NCBI RefSeq assembly: GCF_003254545.1
Contig: NZ_QJRH01000073.1
Location: 62,001 to 126,000, forward strand
Direction of reading: 5' to 3'
From: Flavobacterium tistrianum
Lineage (GTDB): Bacteria; Bacteroidota; Bacteroidia; Flavobacteriales; Flavobacteriaceae
DNA length: 64,000 nucleotides
This document shows positions 25,669 through 34,632 of this stretch, one piece after another (positions within the stretch are counted from its first letter, which is position 1; each line of letters opens with the position of its first letter). A model generated the notes under the pieces. That model saw nothing but the letters and a program-made list of their open reading frames with translations. It was not told the DNA's origin and did not search any database. The translations under genes and the position numbers were made by a program.

Positions 25669-26511
25669 ATGAAATGGATCACCAGAGAAAGACCCAAAAT
25701 AGACCGAATCGCTTGTCCGTGGCTAATTCGAAAGTTTGTTGATCCTGAATCTGAATTCATTTATGTTCCTTTTGATGATGTCATCACAAAAGCAAAAGAA
25801 CTTGATGCTATTCCGTTTGATATTCCAAATGTTGAGTTTACACATTACAATGAAGAATGCACTTTTGATTACATTGTAAAGAAATACGAAATTAAAGATC
25901 CAGCAGTTAAAATTATTGCAGGAATAGTGCGTGGCGCAGATACTGACAGGCATGAAATTGCAAAAGAATCGGCTGGACTTTGGGCTATTTCTGCGGGACT
26001 GTCTTATAATATTACTGATGATTACGAGCTGTTAGAAAAAGGTATGATTCTATACGATGCTTTGTATAGCTGGGCTACGCATTTGTATCAGCAAAATCAT
26101 CTTCAGAATAGTCCCTTTGAGAAACTGCTTCATGAGGTTTATGATAAGTTTCTTAAAGACAAAAAAGCATCAGGAAAAACTCCTTCATGGGTAAAAGATC
26201 TAAAAGATATCATTCAAGATCAGATTGATACACAGTTTGCTTTTGATTTAAAGAAAATTTCTAGCGAATTAGATTTAAATCCGTCGTATTTGTCTCGAGA
26301 ATTTTCGAAACATTTTGAAGACTTAAATTTTGGCGAATATGTTAGAAAACTTCGCATTGAAAAAGCAATCAATCTTATTGAAAATTCTTCTCATAATTTG
26401 ACCGAAATTGCTTATATGACAGGCTTTTCAGACCAAAGTCATTTTACTAGAATTTTTAAGCTTCATACAGGAAAGAATCCTTCTGAATATCGAAAAAAGT
26501 CAAAAAAGTAA
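25669..26511 (+). CDS. ChrB-like domain fused to an AraC-type DNA-binding domain
   Basis: 280 residues. Residues 1 to about 150 match the C-terminal domain of chromate-resistance protein ChrB (WITRERPKIDRIACPWLIRK, then FTHYNEECTFDYIVKKYEI, and GADTDRHEIAKESAGLWAIS). Residues about 180-278 are an AraC/XylS double HTH (LDLNPSYLSREFSKHF; LTEIAYMTGFSDQSHFTRIF). The combination suggests a metal- or oxyanion-sensing activator in which the ChrB part is the sensor. There is no chromate transporter (ChrA) nearby. The gene before 26596 (an outer-membrane-like protein) may be its target. Confidence 0.85.
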   Translation: MKWITRERPKIDRIACPWLIRKFVDPESEFIYVPFDDVITKAKELDAIPFDIPNVEFTHYNEECTFDYIVKKYEIKDPAVKIIAGIVRGADTDRHEIAKESAGLWAISAGLSYNITDDYELLEKGMILYDALYSWATHLYQQNHLQNSPFEKLLHEVYDKFLKDKKASGKTPSWVKDLKDIIQDQIDTQFAFDLKKISSELDLNPSYLSREFSKHFEDLNFGEYVRKLRIEKAINLIENSSHNLTEIAYMTGFSDQSHFTRIFKLHTGKNPSEYRKKSKK

Positions 26512-26595
26512 ACCAGATACAAAAGGTAAATTGAGTTCTATTTTTTGACGCTTAATGCTTTTAGTTTTGTTCTAACGAATTAAAAACTAGAAATA

Positions 26596-27093
26596 ATGTC
26601 ATTCAAGAACACTTTCTTTATTACCGTATTACTTACAGGTTTTACAGCTTTTTCACAAACTACTTATCCAAAAGTAACAGGATATTTTGGCATCATGCAT
26701 CCTATTGTAACATTTAACAGTGATGAAACTACTGTAAACTTCAGAGATTATTATGCCGTAGGCTTTCCCACAGGAATAAATATATGGAAAAATGAAAAAA
26801 TCGGATTTTCTTTTGAAATGGTTCCAAACATTAAAGACGATCAAGGAACAAGCAAAGTGACTAATTTATTATTTCATCCTGGAGTTTTGGTTGCTTTAGG
26901 AAAAGGCTACACATTTGCTGGAAGAGCTGCTTTTGAAAGTAGTGGTAGATACGGATTTACACCTGTTTTTAATAAAACTATTATAAAAAATAGCAGTTGC
27001 AGTTATTATGTTGCCGTTCCTTTACCCGTACGTTTTGGCAACGATCATCCTGCTAGTTTTACAGTAGGTTTTCAGTTTGGAATTGCTTTTTAG
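26596..27093 (+). CDS. Secreted beta-rich protein, possibly small outer-membrane barrel
   Basis: 165 residues with a signal peptide (MSFKNTFFITVLLTGFTAFS, cleavage near FSQ). The mature part is built of alternating strands with many aromatic and glycine residues (YAVGFPTGINIWK, KIGFSFEMVPN, GFQFGIAF at the C-terminus). It ends in Phe, as outer-membrane beta-barrels do. It is 85 bp after the ChrB-AraC gene in the same direction. Function unknown. Confidence 0.78.
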   Translation: MSFKNTFFITVLLTGFTAFSQTTYPKVTGYFGIMHPIVTFNSDETTVNFRDYYAVGFPTGINIWKNEKIGFSFEMVPNIKDDQGTSKVTNLLFHPGVLVALGKGYTFAGRAAFESSGRYGFTPVFNKTIIKNSSCSYYVAVPLPVRFGNDHPASFTVGFQFGIAF

Positions 27094-27171
27094 TAAATTC
27101 TATATTAAAATTTTTATTTAGTTTTAATTGATTATCATTAACTTAGTCATAATCAATTAAAACTAAAGTTT

Positions 27172-27567
27172 ATGAAAACTAAAATGATATGGGCCAACTT
27201 TGTTTCAAACGATTTGCAAAAAACAATTCAATTTTATACCAATTTAGGCTTTAAACAAAACGGACAAAACACAGAAGAAATTGTAAGTTTTTCTATTGCG
27301 GAGAATAATTTTATAATCAACTTTTTTACAACTGATAGATTTAAAACGGCTTTAAAAGGTAATTTAGTCAATGCAAAAAATGAGAATGAAATTATCTTTT
27401 CGCTTTCTGCAGAGAGCAGAGAAGAAGTAGATCTTTGGTATGATAAAGTTAAAGAAATCGGTGGAACTATTTTCTCTGAACCGGAAAACTATCAATTGGG
27501 CTATACTTTTGGTTTTGCTGATCCAGATGGCCATAAATTCAATTTTTTATATTGGCCGGGAATGTGA
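27172..27567 (+). CDS. VOC-superfamily (glyoxalase-like) protein
   Basis: 131 residues with two beta-alpha-beta-beta-beta units typical of the vicinal oxygen chelate fold (TKMIWANFVSNDLQKTIQFY; GFADPDGHKFNFLYWPG at the C-terminus). Members bind a metal in lyases, dioxygenases or resistance proteins. The catalytic role cannot be read. Ends directly against the convergent gene at 27568. Confidence 0.85.
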   Translation: MKTKMIWANFVSNDLQKTIQFYTNLGFKQNGQNTEEIVSFSIAENNFIINFFTTDRFKTALKGNLVNAKNENEIIFSLSAESREEVDLWYDKVKEIGGTIFSEPENYQLGYTFGFADPDGHKFNFLYWPGM

Positions 27568-28089
27568 TTAATTCCGTTGATTAAAATCAGCTACCAGTTT
27601 TTTATTTGCATGTATTATTTCCTGGGGATTAATCATATTCGGATTAAATATCAAATCATAGTTTTTATCCTTAGGTTTAAACTGATTCACGCCATAAGCC
27701 ACACTATTTGCAGGTATATTTTTGGTTATAATTGCTCCCGCGCCAATTACCGAATTTTCACCAATAACTATTGGACCTAAAATTTTGGCGCCATCAGCAA
27801 TGATAACATTTTTACCAATGATAGGATTTCCGACGTTTTCCCATTCATCATTAATTTTATTGTACTTCAAATTGGCTCCAATGGACACGTTCTGAAAAAT
27901 AACCACATTCTCGCAGATTTTAGACGCGACGATTGTACATCCGCGTCCGTGATGTGCAAACAAAACAGATCTATCCATTTCTGCACAGTTTATTTCGCAG
28001 CAATATAATTTCTCTAATAAATTGCCTGCAATCAGTTTTAAAAACTTATTTTTTGAATGACAATTGATTTTAACTAATGTATTAAACAT
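27568..28089 (-). CDS. Serine acetyltransferase-like hexapeptide-repeat transferase
   Basis: 173 residues. Hexapeptide repeats from about 60 to 130 (IFQNVSIGANLKYN, IIGKNVIIADGAKILGPIVI, IGAGAIITKNIPANSVAYG) form a left-handed beta-helix. VLFAHHGRGCTIVA and the tail resemble CysE-type serine acetyltransferases. The enzyme would acetylate serine, or another hydroxyl or amino acceptor such as a sugar. The N-terminal region is shorter than in CysE. Single gene, convergent with the VOC gene without a gap. Confidence 0.78.
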   Translation of the reverse strand: MFNTLVKINCHSKNKFLKLIAGNLLEKLYCCEINCAEMDRSVLFAHHGRGCTIVASKICENVVIFQNVSIGANLKYNKINDEWENVGNPIIGKNVIIADGAKILGPIVIGENSVIGAGAIITKNIPANSVAYGVNQFKPKDKNYDLIFNPNMINPQEIIHANKKLVADFNQRN

Positions 28090-28141
28090 ATTGTTTTTAA
28101 ACGTTTAGCAATAATTCATAATTCATAACTCACAACTCAAT

Positions 28142-28540
28142 CTATGGTTCCCAAAGCTCAATTTTATTGCCTTCTGTATCCATAATGTGCACAAACTTGC
28201 CATATTCGTATGTTTCGATGTCATCTAGAATCGTAACTCCGTTTGTTTTTAGTTTTTCTACAAGTCCTTCAATATTCTGAACACGATAGTTTACCATAAA
28301 TTCTTTTTTAGACGGAGAAAAATATTCATCTCCTTTCTTAAAAGGACACCATTGCGTAGATTCTATCTCTTCTGGATTTTCTAGATTTCTAGACTCAAAA
28401 CTTGCAGAACCCCATTCATTAATTTCTAATCCTAAATTTTTAGCATACCATTCTTTGGTTTCTTTCGGATTATCCATAAAAAAGAAAATACCGCCAAGTC
28501 CCGTCACTTTTGGTGTTGCATCGTTTGAATTATTTTCCAT
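28142..28540 (-). CDS. VOC-superfamily protein
   Basis: 132 residues with VOC-fold motifs (GIFFFMDNPKETKEWYAKNL, HIMDTEGNKIELWEP). The terminal IELWEP is a metal-site Glu region in this fold. Similar in layout to the VOC genes at 27172 and 36979. Single gene; substrate unknown. Confidence 0.85.
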   Translation of the reverse strand: MENNSNDATPKVTGLGGIFFFMDNPKETKEWYAKNLGLEINEWGSASFESRNLENPEEIESTQWCPFKKGDEYFSPSKKEFMVNYRVQNIEGLVEKLKTNGVTILDDIETYEYGKFVHIMDTEGNKIELWEP

Positions 28541-28659
28541 ATGAGAGTTTTTAAGATTATTTTTCGGGAATCTAAGATATTAAATATTGCTTGCATTTTT
28601 ATACTATCTGCTTTTGAATTATATTTACATAAACGTATTTCGATCTAAATCTAACTAAA

Positions 28660-29010
28660 ATGAAAACGGAAAGAATTTACAAAATCCTATTTTCTAGCGT
28701 ATATCCTTTATACATTCAAAAAGTGGAGAAAAAGGGTAGAACCAAAGAAGAACTAGACACTGTAATCAAATGGCTTACAGGATATACTGATGATCAAATT
28801 AAAGAACAGATTGAAAAGAAAGTAGATTTTCAAACATTCTTTGCCGAAGCTCCAGAAATTAATCCGAATGCTTCTAAAATTACGGGAGTAATTTGTGGTT
28901 ATCGTGTAGAAGAGATTGAAGATCCATTAATTCAAAAGATGCGATATCTAGACAAATTAATCGATGAAATCGCCAAAGGAAGAAAGATGGAAAAGATTTT
29001 AAGAGAATAA
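28660..29010 (+). CDS. DUF2200 family protein
   Basis: 116 residues. The pattern YPLYIQKVEKKGRTKEELD, then VIKWLTGYTDDQI, CGYRVEEIEDPLIQKMRYLD matches the small DUF2200 family of unknown function, widespread in Bacteroidetes and Firmicutes. Soluble, helical, no catalytic motif. Single gene followed by a strong terminator. Confidence 0.85.
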   Translation: MKTERIYKILFSSVYPLYIQKVEKKGRTKEELDTVIKWLTGYTDDQIKEQIEKKVDFQTFFAEAPEINPNASKITGVICGYRVEEIEDPLIQKMRYLDKLIDEIAKGRKMEKILRE

Positions 29011-29039
29011 AAAAAGAGGCTTTTAAATAGCCTCTTTTT
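29011..29039. terminator. Terminator after the DUF2200 gene
   Basis: AAAAAGAGGC / GCCTCTTTTT stem with flanking A and T tracts, directly after the stop codon. Confidence 0.88.
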
Positions 29040-29049
29040 ATGATATTTT

Positions 29050-29130
29050 AAACATAGCCTGTGGTTTCAACTACTGGAACACAATCAAAAAATATTCCAG
29101 ATCCTGTGGTTGAAACCACAGGCTATGTTT
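29050..29130. repeat. REP/MITE-like element with 22-bp perfect inverted repeats
   Basis: The left arm 29050-29071 and right arm 29109-29130 are exact reverse complements (core AGCCTGTGGTTTCAAC). The right arm is itself almost palindromic (CCTGTGG TTGAAA CCACAGG at 29103-29122). The inner part contains a second small repeat TGGAA/TTCCA. The architecture, about 80 bp flanking a central spacer, resembles REP-type elements mobilised by RAYT transposases. It lies between two terminators and genes with no transposase in this window. Confidence 0.75.
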
Positions 29131-29177
29131 TCAAAACATTTATTTAATAGCTCATAATTTAATTCTGTACAATTATC

Positions 29178-29735
29178 TTAAACTCTTAACAAACCGCGAA
29201 AACCTCTCGCAGCGTAATAAGAATCAGCTCCATTGTGATACACAAAAACGGTATTATATCTGAAATCTGAGAAAATCGCACCACCTAATTTCCTAATCTC
29301 TGGCGGAGTCAAAATCCAGCTTGAAGTTTTGGCATCAAATTTTCCTAATTTTTGCAACTCTTTGTATTGCTCTTCATTTAAGATTTCAATTCCCATTTGT
29401 TCAGCCATGTTTATTGCGCTGTCAGCTGGTTTATGTTCTTTTCTTTTTTCGAGCGCTTCATGATCGTAACAGATACTTCTACGACCCTTCGGACTTTCAG
29501 CAGAACAATCCACAAAAAGATATTCATCTGTTTTAGCATCATATCCAATTACGTCTGGTTCGCCTTCCGTTCTTTCCATTTCGTCAAGAGACCATAATTT
29601 TGATGGATTAGTTTTTAGTTTGGCTTCAATTTTTTCCCAATCTAAATTCTCGTGACGGTTTTTATTCTTTTCAAAACGTTTTTCGAGTATGCTCAATAAT
29701 TCGTTTTGTTCGTTTATTGTCAATTGCTTTTTCAT
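29178..29735 (-). CDS. DUF4256 family protein
   Basis: 185 residues with clear conserved stretches (SLDEMERTEGEPDVIGYD, CSAESPKGRRSICYDHEALE, FVYHNGADSYYAARGFRGLL) of the DUF4256 family. Function unknown; soluble, no signal peptide. It is the last gene of the operon beginning with the ArsR-type regulator at 30919, 12 bp after the DoxX-like gene. Confidence 0.85.
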   Translation of the reverse strand: MKKQLTINEQNELLSILEKRFEKNKNRHENLDWEKIEAKLKTNPSKLWSLDEMERTEGEPDVIGYDAKTDEYLFVDCSAESPKGRRSICYDHEALEKRKEHKPADSAINMAEQMGIEILNEEQYKELQKLGKFDAKTSSWILTPPEIRKLGGAIFSDFRYNTVFVYHNGADSYYAARGFRGLLRV

Positions 29736-29747
29736 TTTCTTAAGTTT

Positions 29748-30125
29748 TTAATTAGAACTGCATCTTCTAGTTTCAGGTCTGAAATACCAAGAAGTTACAG
29801 TTAAAACAATTAATAATGTTGGTCCAAAAAGTGCTGATGCTTCATCTTTTACAACCAAATGAGAAACTACAGCTCCAGACATTGCAAAAAAGAAACCTGC
29901 ATAAGCCCATTCTTTTAACAAACCGAATTTAGGAATCAGAATTGCAATTACTCCCAAAAGCTTCCAAACTCCTAAAAGGGTTAAAAAATAAAGCGGATAT
30001 CCTAAATGTTGTATCATTTCAGCTTCTTCTTTTACAGGTATCAGCTGTACAATTCCTGTTGCCGTCATACCTAAAGCCAACCATAGAGTGGCAACCCAGT
30101 AGATAATTTTTTTTTTTTTGCTCAT
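29748..30125 (-). CDS. DoxX-like membrane protein
   Basis: 125 residues with four transmembrane helices (IIYWVATLWLALGMTATGIV, YPLYFLTLLGVWKLLGVIAI, FFFAMSGAVVSHLVV, TLLIVLTVTSWYF) as in the DoxX/SURF4-like family. Third gene of the ArsR-SRPBCC-DoxX-DUF4256 operon, spaced 5 bp after the previous gene. Its role is unclear. Confidence 0.85.
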   Translation of the reverse strand: MSKKKKIIYWVATLWLALGMTATGIVQLIPVKEEAEMIQHLGYPLYFLTLLGVWKLLGVIAILIPKFGLLKEWAYAGFFFAMSGAVVSHLVVKDEASALFGPTLLIVLTVTSWYFRPETRRCSSN

Positions 30126-30130
30126 GATTC

Positions 30131-30598
30131 TTATTTTAATTTAGTTACAATTTCTTCCAATCGATTATGCGCCATATTCAATCCTTGTGCAAACGGCAAT
30201 TTTAACTGCGTTGTTCTGTGCTCAATAGATTTATAGATAATCTGCATCGTTAATTTACTCGTATCTTCAGTTAATTTTTCAAACTCTAAAAATTCTAATT
30301 GAGGTGCAAAATTGACATTGTCCATTTCAAAAGTGCGCACAATTTTTTGATTCGGAACAAAATCATGAAAAACACCATTTGCTTTAAAAACTACATTCCC
30401 ATTAGGATCGCTGGTTTCGTATTCCCATCCGCCATATTTTTTGCTTTCCAGTTTCAAGACTTTTGTACCCATCCATTGCGCAACAATTTCAGGCTCGGTG
30501 TGAGCTTTAAATAATAATTCAACTGGCAGATCAAATTCTCTCGTAATAACAAGATCTAATCTGTCATCTTCGGCGTGAATTTTTGTTTTCTTTTCCAT
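30131..30598 (-). CDS. SRPBCC (AHSA1-like) domain protein
   Basis: 155 residues of the START/Bet v1-like fold (DLVITREFDLPVELLFKAHT; VAQWMGTKVLKLESKKYGGW; MQIIYKSIEHRTTQLKLPFA). Members bind small hydrophobic ligands. It starts 3 bp after the ArsR-type gene, the common pairing in which an ArsR regulator controls an AHSA1-like protein. Confidence 0.9.
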   Translation of the reverse strand: MEKKTKIHAEDDRLDLVITREFDLPVELLFKAHTEPEIVAQWMGTKVLKLESKKYGGWEYETSDPNGNVVFKANGVFHDFVPNQKIVRTFEMDNVNFAPQLEFLEFEKLTEDTSKLTMQIIYKSIEHRTTQLKLPFAQGLNMAHNRLEEIVTKLK

Positions 30599-30601
30599 GG
30601 T

Positions 30602-30919
30602 TTATTTTTTATAGTTTTTCATAATTGCTTCTAACTTATTAAAACGATCGTCCCACATTTTTCTGAATGGTTCGATAAACTTGTCAATTTCTTTCATTTT
30701 TTCTGGATTTAAATGATAATAAATTTCTCTTCCGTTTTGTGTTTGATGTAATAGTTCACATTCGTTCAAAATCTGAATATGTTTTGAAATAGTCTGTCTT
30801 GACGAATTAAAATTCTCGGCAATTGCTCCAGGCGTCATAGCTTGAATAGCAACTAAACTTAAAATAGCTCTTCGGGTAGGATCGGCTATAGCTTGAAAAA
30901 CATCTCTTCTAATTTCCAT
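30602..30919 (-). CDS. ArsR-family transcriptional regulator
   Basis: 105 residues from the ATG at 30919. An upstream start at 30967 would overlap the operator-like repeats and add residues not typical of the family. Winged HTH: FQAIADPTRRAILSLVAI, PGAIAENFNSSRQTISKHI, then GREIYYHLNPEKM. No metal-binding cysteines are visible, so it is the ArsR group that pairs with SRPBCC genes rather than a metal sensor. First gene of a four-gene operon. Confidence 0.9.
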   Translation of the reverse strand: MEIRRDVFQAIADPTRRAILSLVAIQAMTPGAIAENFNSSRQTISKHIQILNECELLHQTQNGREIYYHLNPEKMKEIDKFIEPFRKMWDDRFNKLEAIMKNYKK

Positions 30920-30922
30920 TAT

Positions 30923-30963
30923 GCAGTTATTTGACTGCAAATATAACGAAGTCATTTGACTGC
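30923..30963. promoter_or_regulatory. Operator-like repeats before the ArsR gene
   Basis: A palindrome GCAGT-tatttg-ACTGC at 30923-30938 is followed by a second ATTTGACTGC (30954-30963), 25 bp from the first copy of the same words. This sits immediately upstream of the ArsR start and fits autoregulation. Confidence 0.6.
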
Positions 30964-30994
30964 GCAATGTTTTTTTAGATTTTTTTTCAAAAAG

Positions 30995-31026
30995 AAAACC
31001 TTCAAACTTTTCAATTTGAAGGTTTT
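30995..31026 (-). terminator. Terminator after the penicillin-acylase-like gene
   Basis: AAAACCTTCAAA / TTTGAAGGTTTT hairpin, about 32 bp beyond the stop at 31058. Confidence 0.75.
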
Positions 31027-31057
31027 ATGATGTTTGTTTTATTTAGAATAAGCACCT

Positions 31058-32110
31058 TTAATCTAATCCAGCGAATTGAAAAGGCTTTGTTTCCTTGAAA
31101 TTAATCAAAGATTCACCTGAATAATTCTCATTATTAGCTAAACTTAATTTTTTGATTTTTCCTTTTTCGCTAAAATCAATTTTGCTGAATTCAACCCAAA
31201 TCACATTCGGATTCAAAACATTGTCAAAATAATAAACCAGATTTTTTTGATCAGCAACTGTTCTCCAGCGAGTAGAGGAGATGTTTGGTTCCGTTTCTGA
31301 GGAAATTCCTAAAGGAACAGAACAGTTTCTAATGACACCAAAAACACTAGACAAAGCTGTTCTGATATTATCTGTCTTCGGAATAGCATCAATATAATAA
31401 GAAGCTCTTACAAAGCGATCTGCGGCACGATTCGTTCCTGGAAGCATAATTGTTCCCGGAATTCCTTTCCAATACGCATTGATGGCCAATTGCTGATCAA
31501 AAATAGGCGAATTGGTCATCGCTACATATTTTCTATCATGATGAATAACCAATTTGCCATTTATATATTCGAAAATAGCATTATCGCCACTTGCGTCAGA
31601 AATAGACAAATGCACTGTTGCAAAAATATTCGTTCCTGGAATGTGTGACGAAGTAATAACAAAATCATTCTTTTCTAATGCAGAAACGGTCTCAGCAACG
31701 GTAGAAAAATTATCTAAAACATATTGAAGCCATAAAGAGACAGCCAAACCTTTTACTTTTCCGTTTTTTTCAAATGCAGGATATTGTGATTCTACCAACC
31801 ATAAAAGATTACCCACGAGCCCTTTTTCGTTCATTCCGTCAGAAGAAGCAATGTCCCACGAACTGGTAATTACGCTTCCGTATTTAGATTTCCATTTAAT
31901 CGAACTGGTTCCAACTTCTCCAGCTCTTTCAATTCCGCGCGGGAAAATCCATAAATTGGCTGGAATTTCTCCTCGCCAATCCATCGATCGGGCAGTAATA
32001 ATTGTTCCGTTTAGGCCTTCGTAAACTATCCTTGTACAAGGAAGTACAGTTTCGGTTATTAATAATGTAAAAGCAAGCAGGGCAGAAAAAATTCTGTTTT
32101 TGGATTTCAT
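31058..32110 (-). CDS. Secreted linear-amide C-N hydrolase (choloylglycine hydrolase/penicillin V acylase family)
   Basis: 350 residues. A signal peptide is followed directly by Cys25 (VLPCTRIVYEGLNG), the N-terminal nucleophile of this Ntn-hydrolase family, exposed by processing. RSMDWRG (substrate Asp and Arg) and ASSDGMNEKGLVGN, then TNSPIFDQQ match family strands. Such enzymes cleave bile salts, penicillin V or acyl-homoserine lactones; specificity is not deducible, and a periplasmic quorum-quenching or defence role is only a possibility. Single gene. Confidence 0.88.
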   Translation of the reverse strand: MKSKNRIFSALLAFTLLITETVLPCTRIVYEGLNGTIITARSMDWRGEIPANLWIFPRGIERAGEVGTSSIKWKSKYGSVITSSWDIASSDGMNEKGLVGNLLWLVESQYPAFEKNGKVKGLAVSLWLQYVLDNFSTVAETVSALEKNDFVITSSHIPGTNIFATVHLSISDASGDNAIFEYINGKLVIHHDRKYVAMTNSPIFDQQLAINAYWKGIPGTIMLPGTNRAADRFVRASYYIDAIPKTDNIRTALSSVFGVIRNCSVPLGISSETEPNISSTRWRTVADQKNLVYYFDNVLNPNVIWVEFSKIDFSEKGKIKKLSLANNENYSGESLINFKETKPFQFAGLD

Positions 32111-32255
32111 AAAATTTTAGATTTTAATTAAACGTGAACTTGAATTTACCAGTTTTTACTGCAATTTACGGAATTTTTACTTTAATTATTTGAAAATGAA
32201 ATTAATACTAAAAGAAAAGCGCCAAGATATTTCCTCAGCGCTGATCCTTTTTATT

Positions 32256-33842
32256 TTAAAGTGAAATACTTTTCTCTATATTGATTTGTTCTAAAAATGA
32301 TTGATCATGCGAAATCACAATCAAAGTTCCTTTATATTCATTGATTGCAGCAGTTAGTATTTCAATGTTTTGAATATCGAGATTATTGGTTGGCTCATCT
32401 AGAATGATAATCTCAGGCGATTCGTTGCTAATAGTTAGACAGCAAAGCATTAAGCGCATTCTTTCGCCTCCGCTTAATGCGCTACAAGGTTTATCCCAAT
32501 CGTTTCTAGAAAACAGAAAGCGATTCAGTCTCATTTTTATTTCATGCTCTTCTAAACCGCAGTCATTAAAAGCCTGAGCCTGTTCATAAATTTTAAGATT
32601 CTGATTCAATAATGAATAATCCTGATCAATATAAATTGCTTTTTTTGCTAATGAAGTAGCTTGACCTTGTGTTGGAATCAATTCTCCAAGAATAATTCTG
32701 ATTAAAGTTGTTTTTCCAGATCCGTTCAGCCCTTTTATGGCAAAACGTTCTCCAGAAAGAATTTCAAAATTGAGATTTTCATTCCAAAGAAATTTATCTC
32801 CATAAGCATAATTCATATCTGAAGCCTTAAAAAGTGTTTTTCCTTTGAGAAAAGAAGTGTTTTCAAATCCAAATTTCATTTGATCAATAGCAGGAAGAGA
32901 AGAACGCAACTGTCTCAAATCCTCAGAAATTCCGCTAATTTTTTCGGCGTGAACGTCTTTGAGTTTAGAACTGCTGTTTTCAGCTTTATTACGAAGCGTA
33001 TTCATCATAATTCTGGCAACCCCTGATTTCTCTTGCTTTTTTTTGCCTCTAGAATCTAGTTTGTTTTGGCGTTCAGCACTTTCTCTTTCTTTTTCTTTGG
33101 CTTTTTTCAATGCCTTTTCTTTACTCTGAACATCTTGTTCTAAAGCATTATTTTCTATTTTCTTCTGTTCGCTATAAAAATCATAATTACCGCCATAGAC
33201 CGAAACTTCATTTTTCGTCATTTCTAAAGTCTTATTCAAAAGATTAAGCAGTATTCTGTCGTGACTAACCACTAAAAGTGTACTAGAAGTAGATTTTATA
33301 AAATCATACAATAATGTTCTACCAGCAAAATCTAAATGATTGCTAGGTTCGTCCAGTAAAACTAAATCGGGTTCATGAATCATAATACCGGCCAAAAAGA
33401 CTTTTGTTTTCTGGCCTCCGCTTAAAGTTTCCATTTTTTGGTTCAAATCCAAATCATGGAGTTTCCAATAGGACAAAGCTTCACTACAGCGTTCCTCAAT
33501 TGTCCAGTCGTCATTTAAAAGCTGAAGATTTTCTTCGGTTACAATACCTTCAAGTATTTCTTTAAGTGAAGTTATTCTTTCCTTTATCTGCAAAGCTTCA
33601 GCAATAGTCAAATCATTAAATTGTCCGAATAATTGCGGAACAAAGTAAGGTTTAGAATCATGCATGATCTGCCCTGAAAAAGACTGCAATTCATCTGCGA
33701 TAATCTTTAATAAAGTAGATTTTCCAACACCATTATTCCCAACCAAAGCGGTTTTATCGTGATGGTTTAGCGTAAAACTTATGTTTTGAAACAGCATGTC
33801 TTTATTCTCATGCTGATATGAGATATTTTGAAGAATAAGCAT
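32256..33842 (-). CDS. ABC-F family ATPase
   Basis: 528 residues with two ATPase domains and no membrane segments. Walker A is GNNGVGKST (about 36-44) and GLNGSGKT in the second half; signatures are LSGGQKTKVFLAG and LSGGERMRLML. The Lys/Glu-rich linker (about 215-300, KEKALKKAKEKERESAERQN) is the P-site tRNA interaction motif region. ABC-F proteins act on the ribosome in translation or in antibiotic resistance; which applies is not determinable. Single gene. Confidence 0.92.
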   Translation of the reverse strand: MLILQNISYQHENKDMLFQNISFTLNHHDKTALVGNNGVGKSTLLKIIADELQSFSGQIMHDSKPYFVPQLFGQFNDLTIAEALQIKERITSLKEILEGIVTEENLQLLNDDWTIEERCSEALSYWKLHDLDLNQKMETLSGGQKTKVFLAGIMIHEPDLVLLDEPSNHLDFAGRTLLYDFIKSTSSTLLVVSHDRILLNLLNKTLEMTKNEVSVYGGNYDFYSEQKKIENNALEQDVQSKEKALKKAKEKERESAERQNKLDSRGKKKQEKSGVARIMMNTLRNKAENSSSKLKDVHAEKISGISEDLRQLRSSLPAIDQMKFGFENTSFLKGKTLFKASDMNYAYGDKFLWNENLNFEILSGERFAIKGLNGSGKTTLIRIILGELIPTQGQATSLAKKAIYIDQDYSLLNQNLKIYEQAQAFNDCGLEEHEIKMRLNRFLFSRNDWDKPCSALSGGERMRLMLCCLTISNESPEIIILDEPTNNLDIQNIEILTAAINEYKGTLIVISHDQSFLEQINIEKSISL

Positions 33843-33984
33843 AATTCCTTTCTTTTATAGATAAATAATCTAGCAGCCACAAAAGAGTGGTTGCCTACTA
33901 AATTTTCCTGAAAGAAATTATTTTTCACATAGAGCAGTGCTTATTTTAAGAACTGCAAAGATATTTATTTTAGTTTTAAAAATC

Positions 33985-34022
33985 AAAAAACCATTCTTAA
34001 CGATAGAAAAGAATGGTTTTTT
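33985..34022. terminator. Terminator hairpin after the lipocalin-like gene
   Basis: AAAAAACCATTCTT / AAGAATGGTTTTTT stem, loop of 10, ending 29 bp from the stop at 34051. Strong on both strands. Confidence 0.85.
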
Positions 34023-34050
34023 AACATTGAATTACGTTGTAATTCTATAT

Positions 34051-34416
34051 TTAAATTTTACTAAATGTCAGTTTGGCTTCTTTGGTATCTAGGATTAATT
34101 GATCATCTGTTATTGTGCTCACACATTCATAAGGTGTACCAACTTCATCTTTTATAACAAGTTTTTTACCTTTTTGTGTTAACGCATAAGTTCCGTCAGT
34201 TATTTCACGAAGTAGATATCCTGTTACATGCCCATCTTCCGTAAAAGTAAGCATACCGTTGGCTAAAATAGCGTTTTTTGTAGAATCAGAAACAGCTTCT
34301 TTTGGTTCTACAGCAGTAACTTTCCATGAATTCACAAGCTTGTCTCTTTTAAGATGGCATGAAACTATTACGACAGCAATTGCAATTACGAGGGTAAATA
34401 ATTTAAAGTTTTTCAT
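34051..34416 (-). CDS. Lipocalin-like lipoprotein
   Basis: 121 residues from the ATG at 34416; an upstream start at 34485 is unlikely because a proper lipoprotein signal begins here (lipobox VIVSC, Cys near 20). The mature part (KLVNSWKVTAVEPKEA, GMLTFTEDGHVTGYLL, GTYALTQKGKKLVI) is the small beta-barrel repeat pattern of the lipocalin-like lipoproteins of Bacteroidetes. Ligand unknown. Monocistronic. Confidence 0.85.
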   Translation of the reverse strand: MKNFKLFTLVIAIAVVIVSCHLKRDKLVNSWKVTAVEPKEAVSDSTKNAILANGMLTFTEDGHVTGYLLREITDGTYALTQKGKKLVIKDEVGTPYECVSTITDDQLILDTKEAKLTFSKI

Positions 34417-34632
34417 GATTTTGTGATTAAAAGTTAAACAGGAAAAAGTTACAAAAAAAAATGATATTAAAATATTCGAAATCAAATATTTATAAAGATT
34501 TTTTTTACTTCTTTAAATGAATTGCTTTTAATGCAGAAAGTCATTATTTTCGGCACTTTTGCTGATAACCAACTGTTTATAAAAAGACTATTTTAGTAGT
34601 AGGAATTAGTTGGAATAGCTTTTTGGGGTAAA

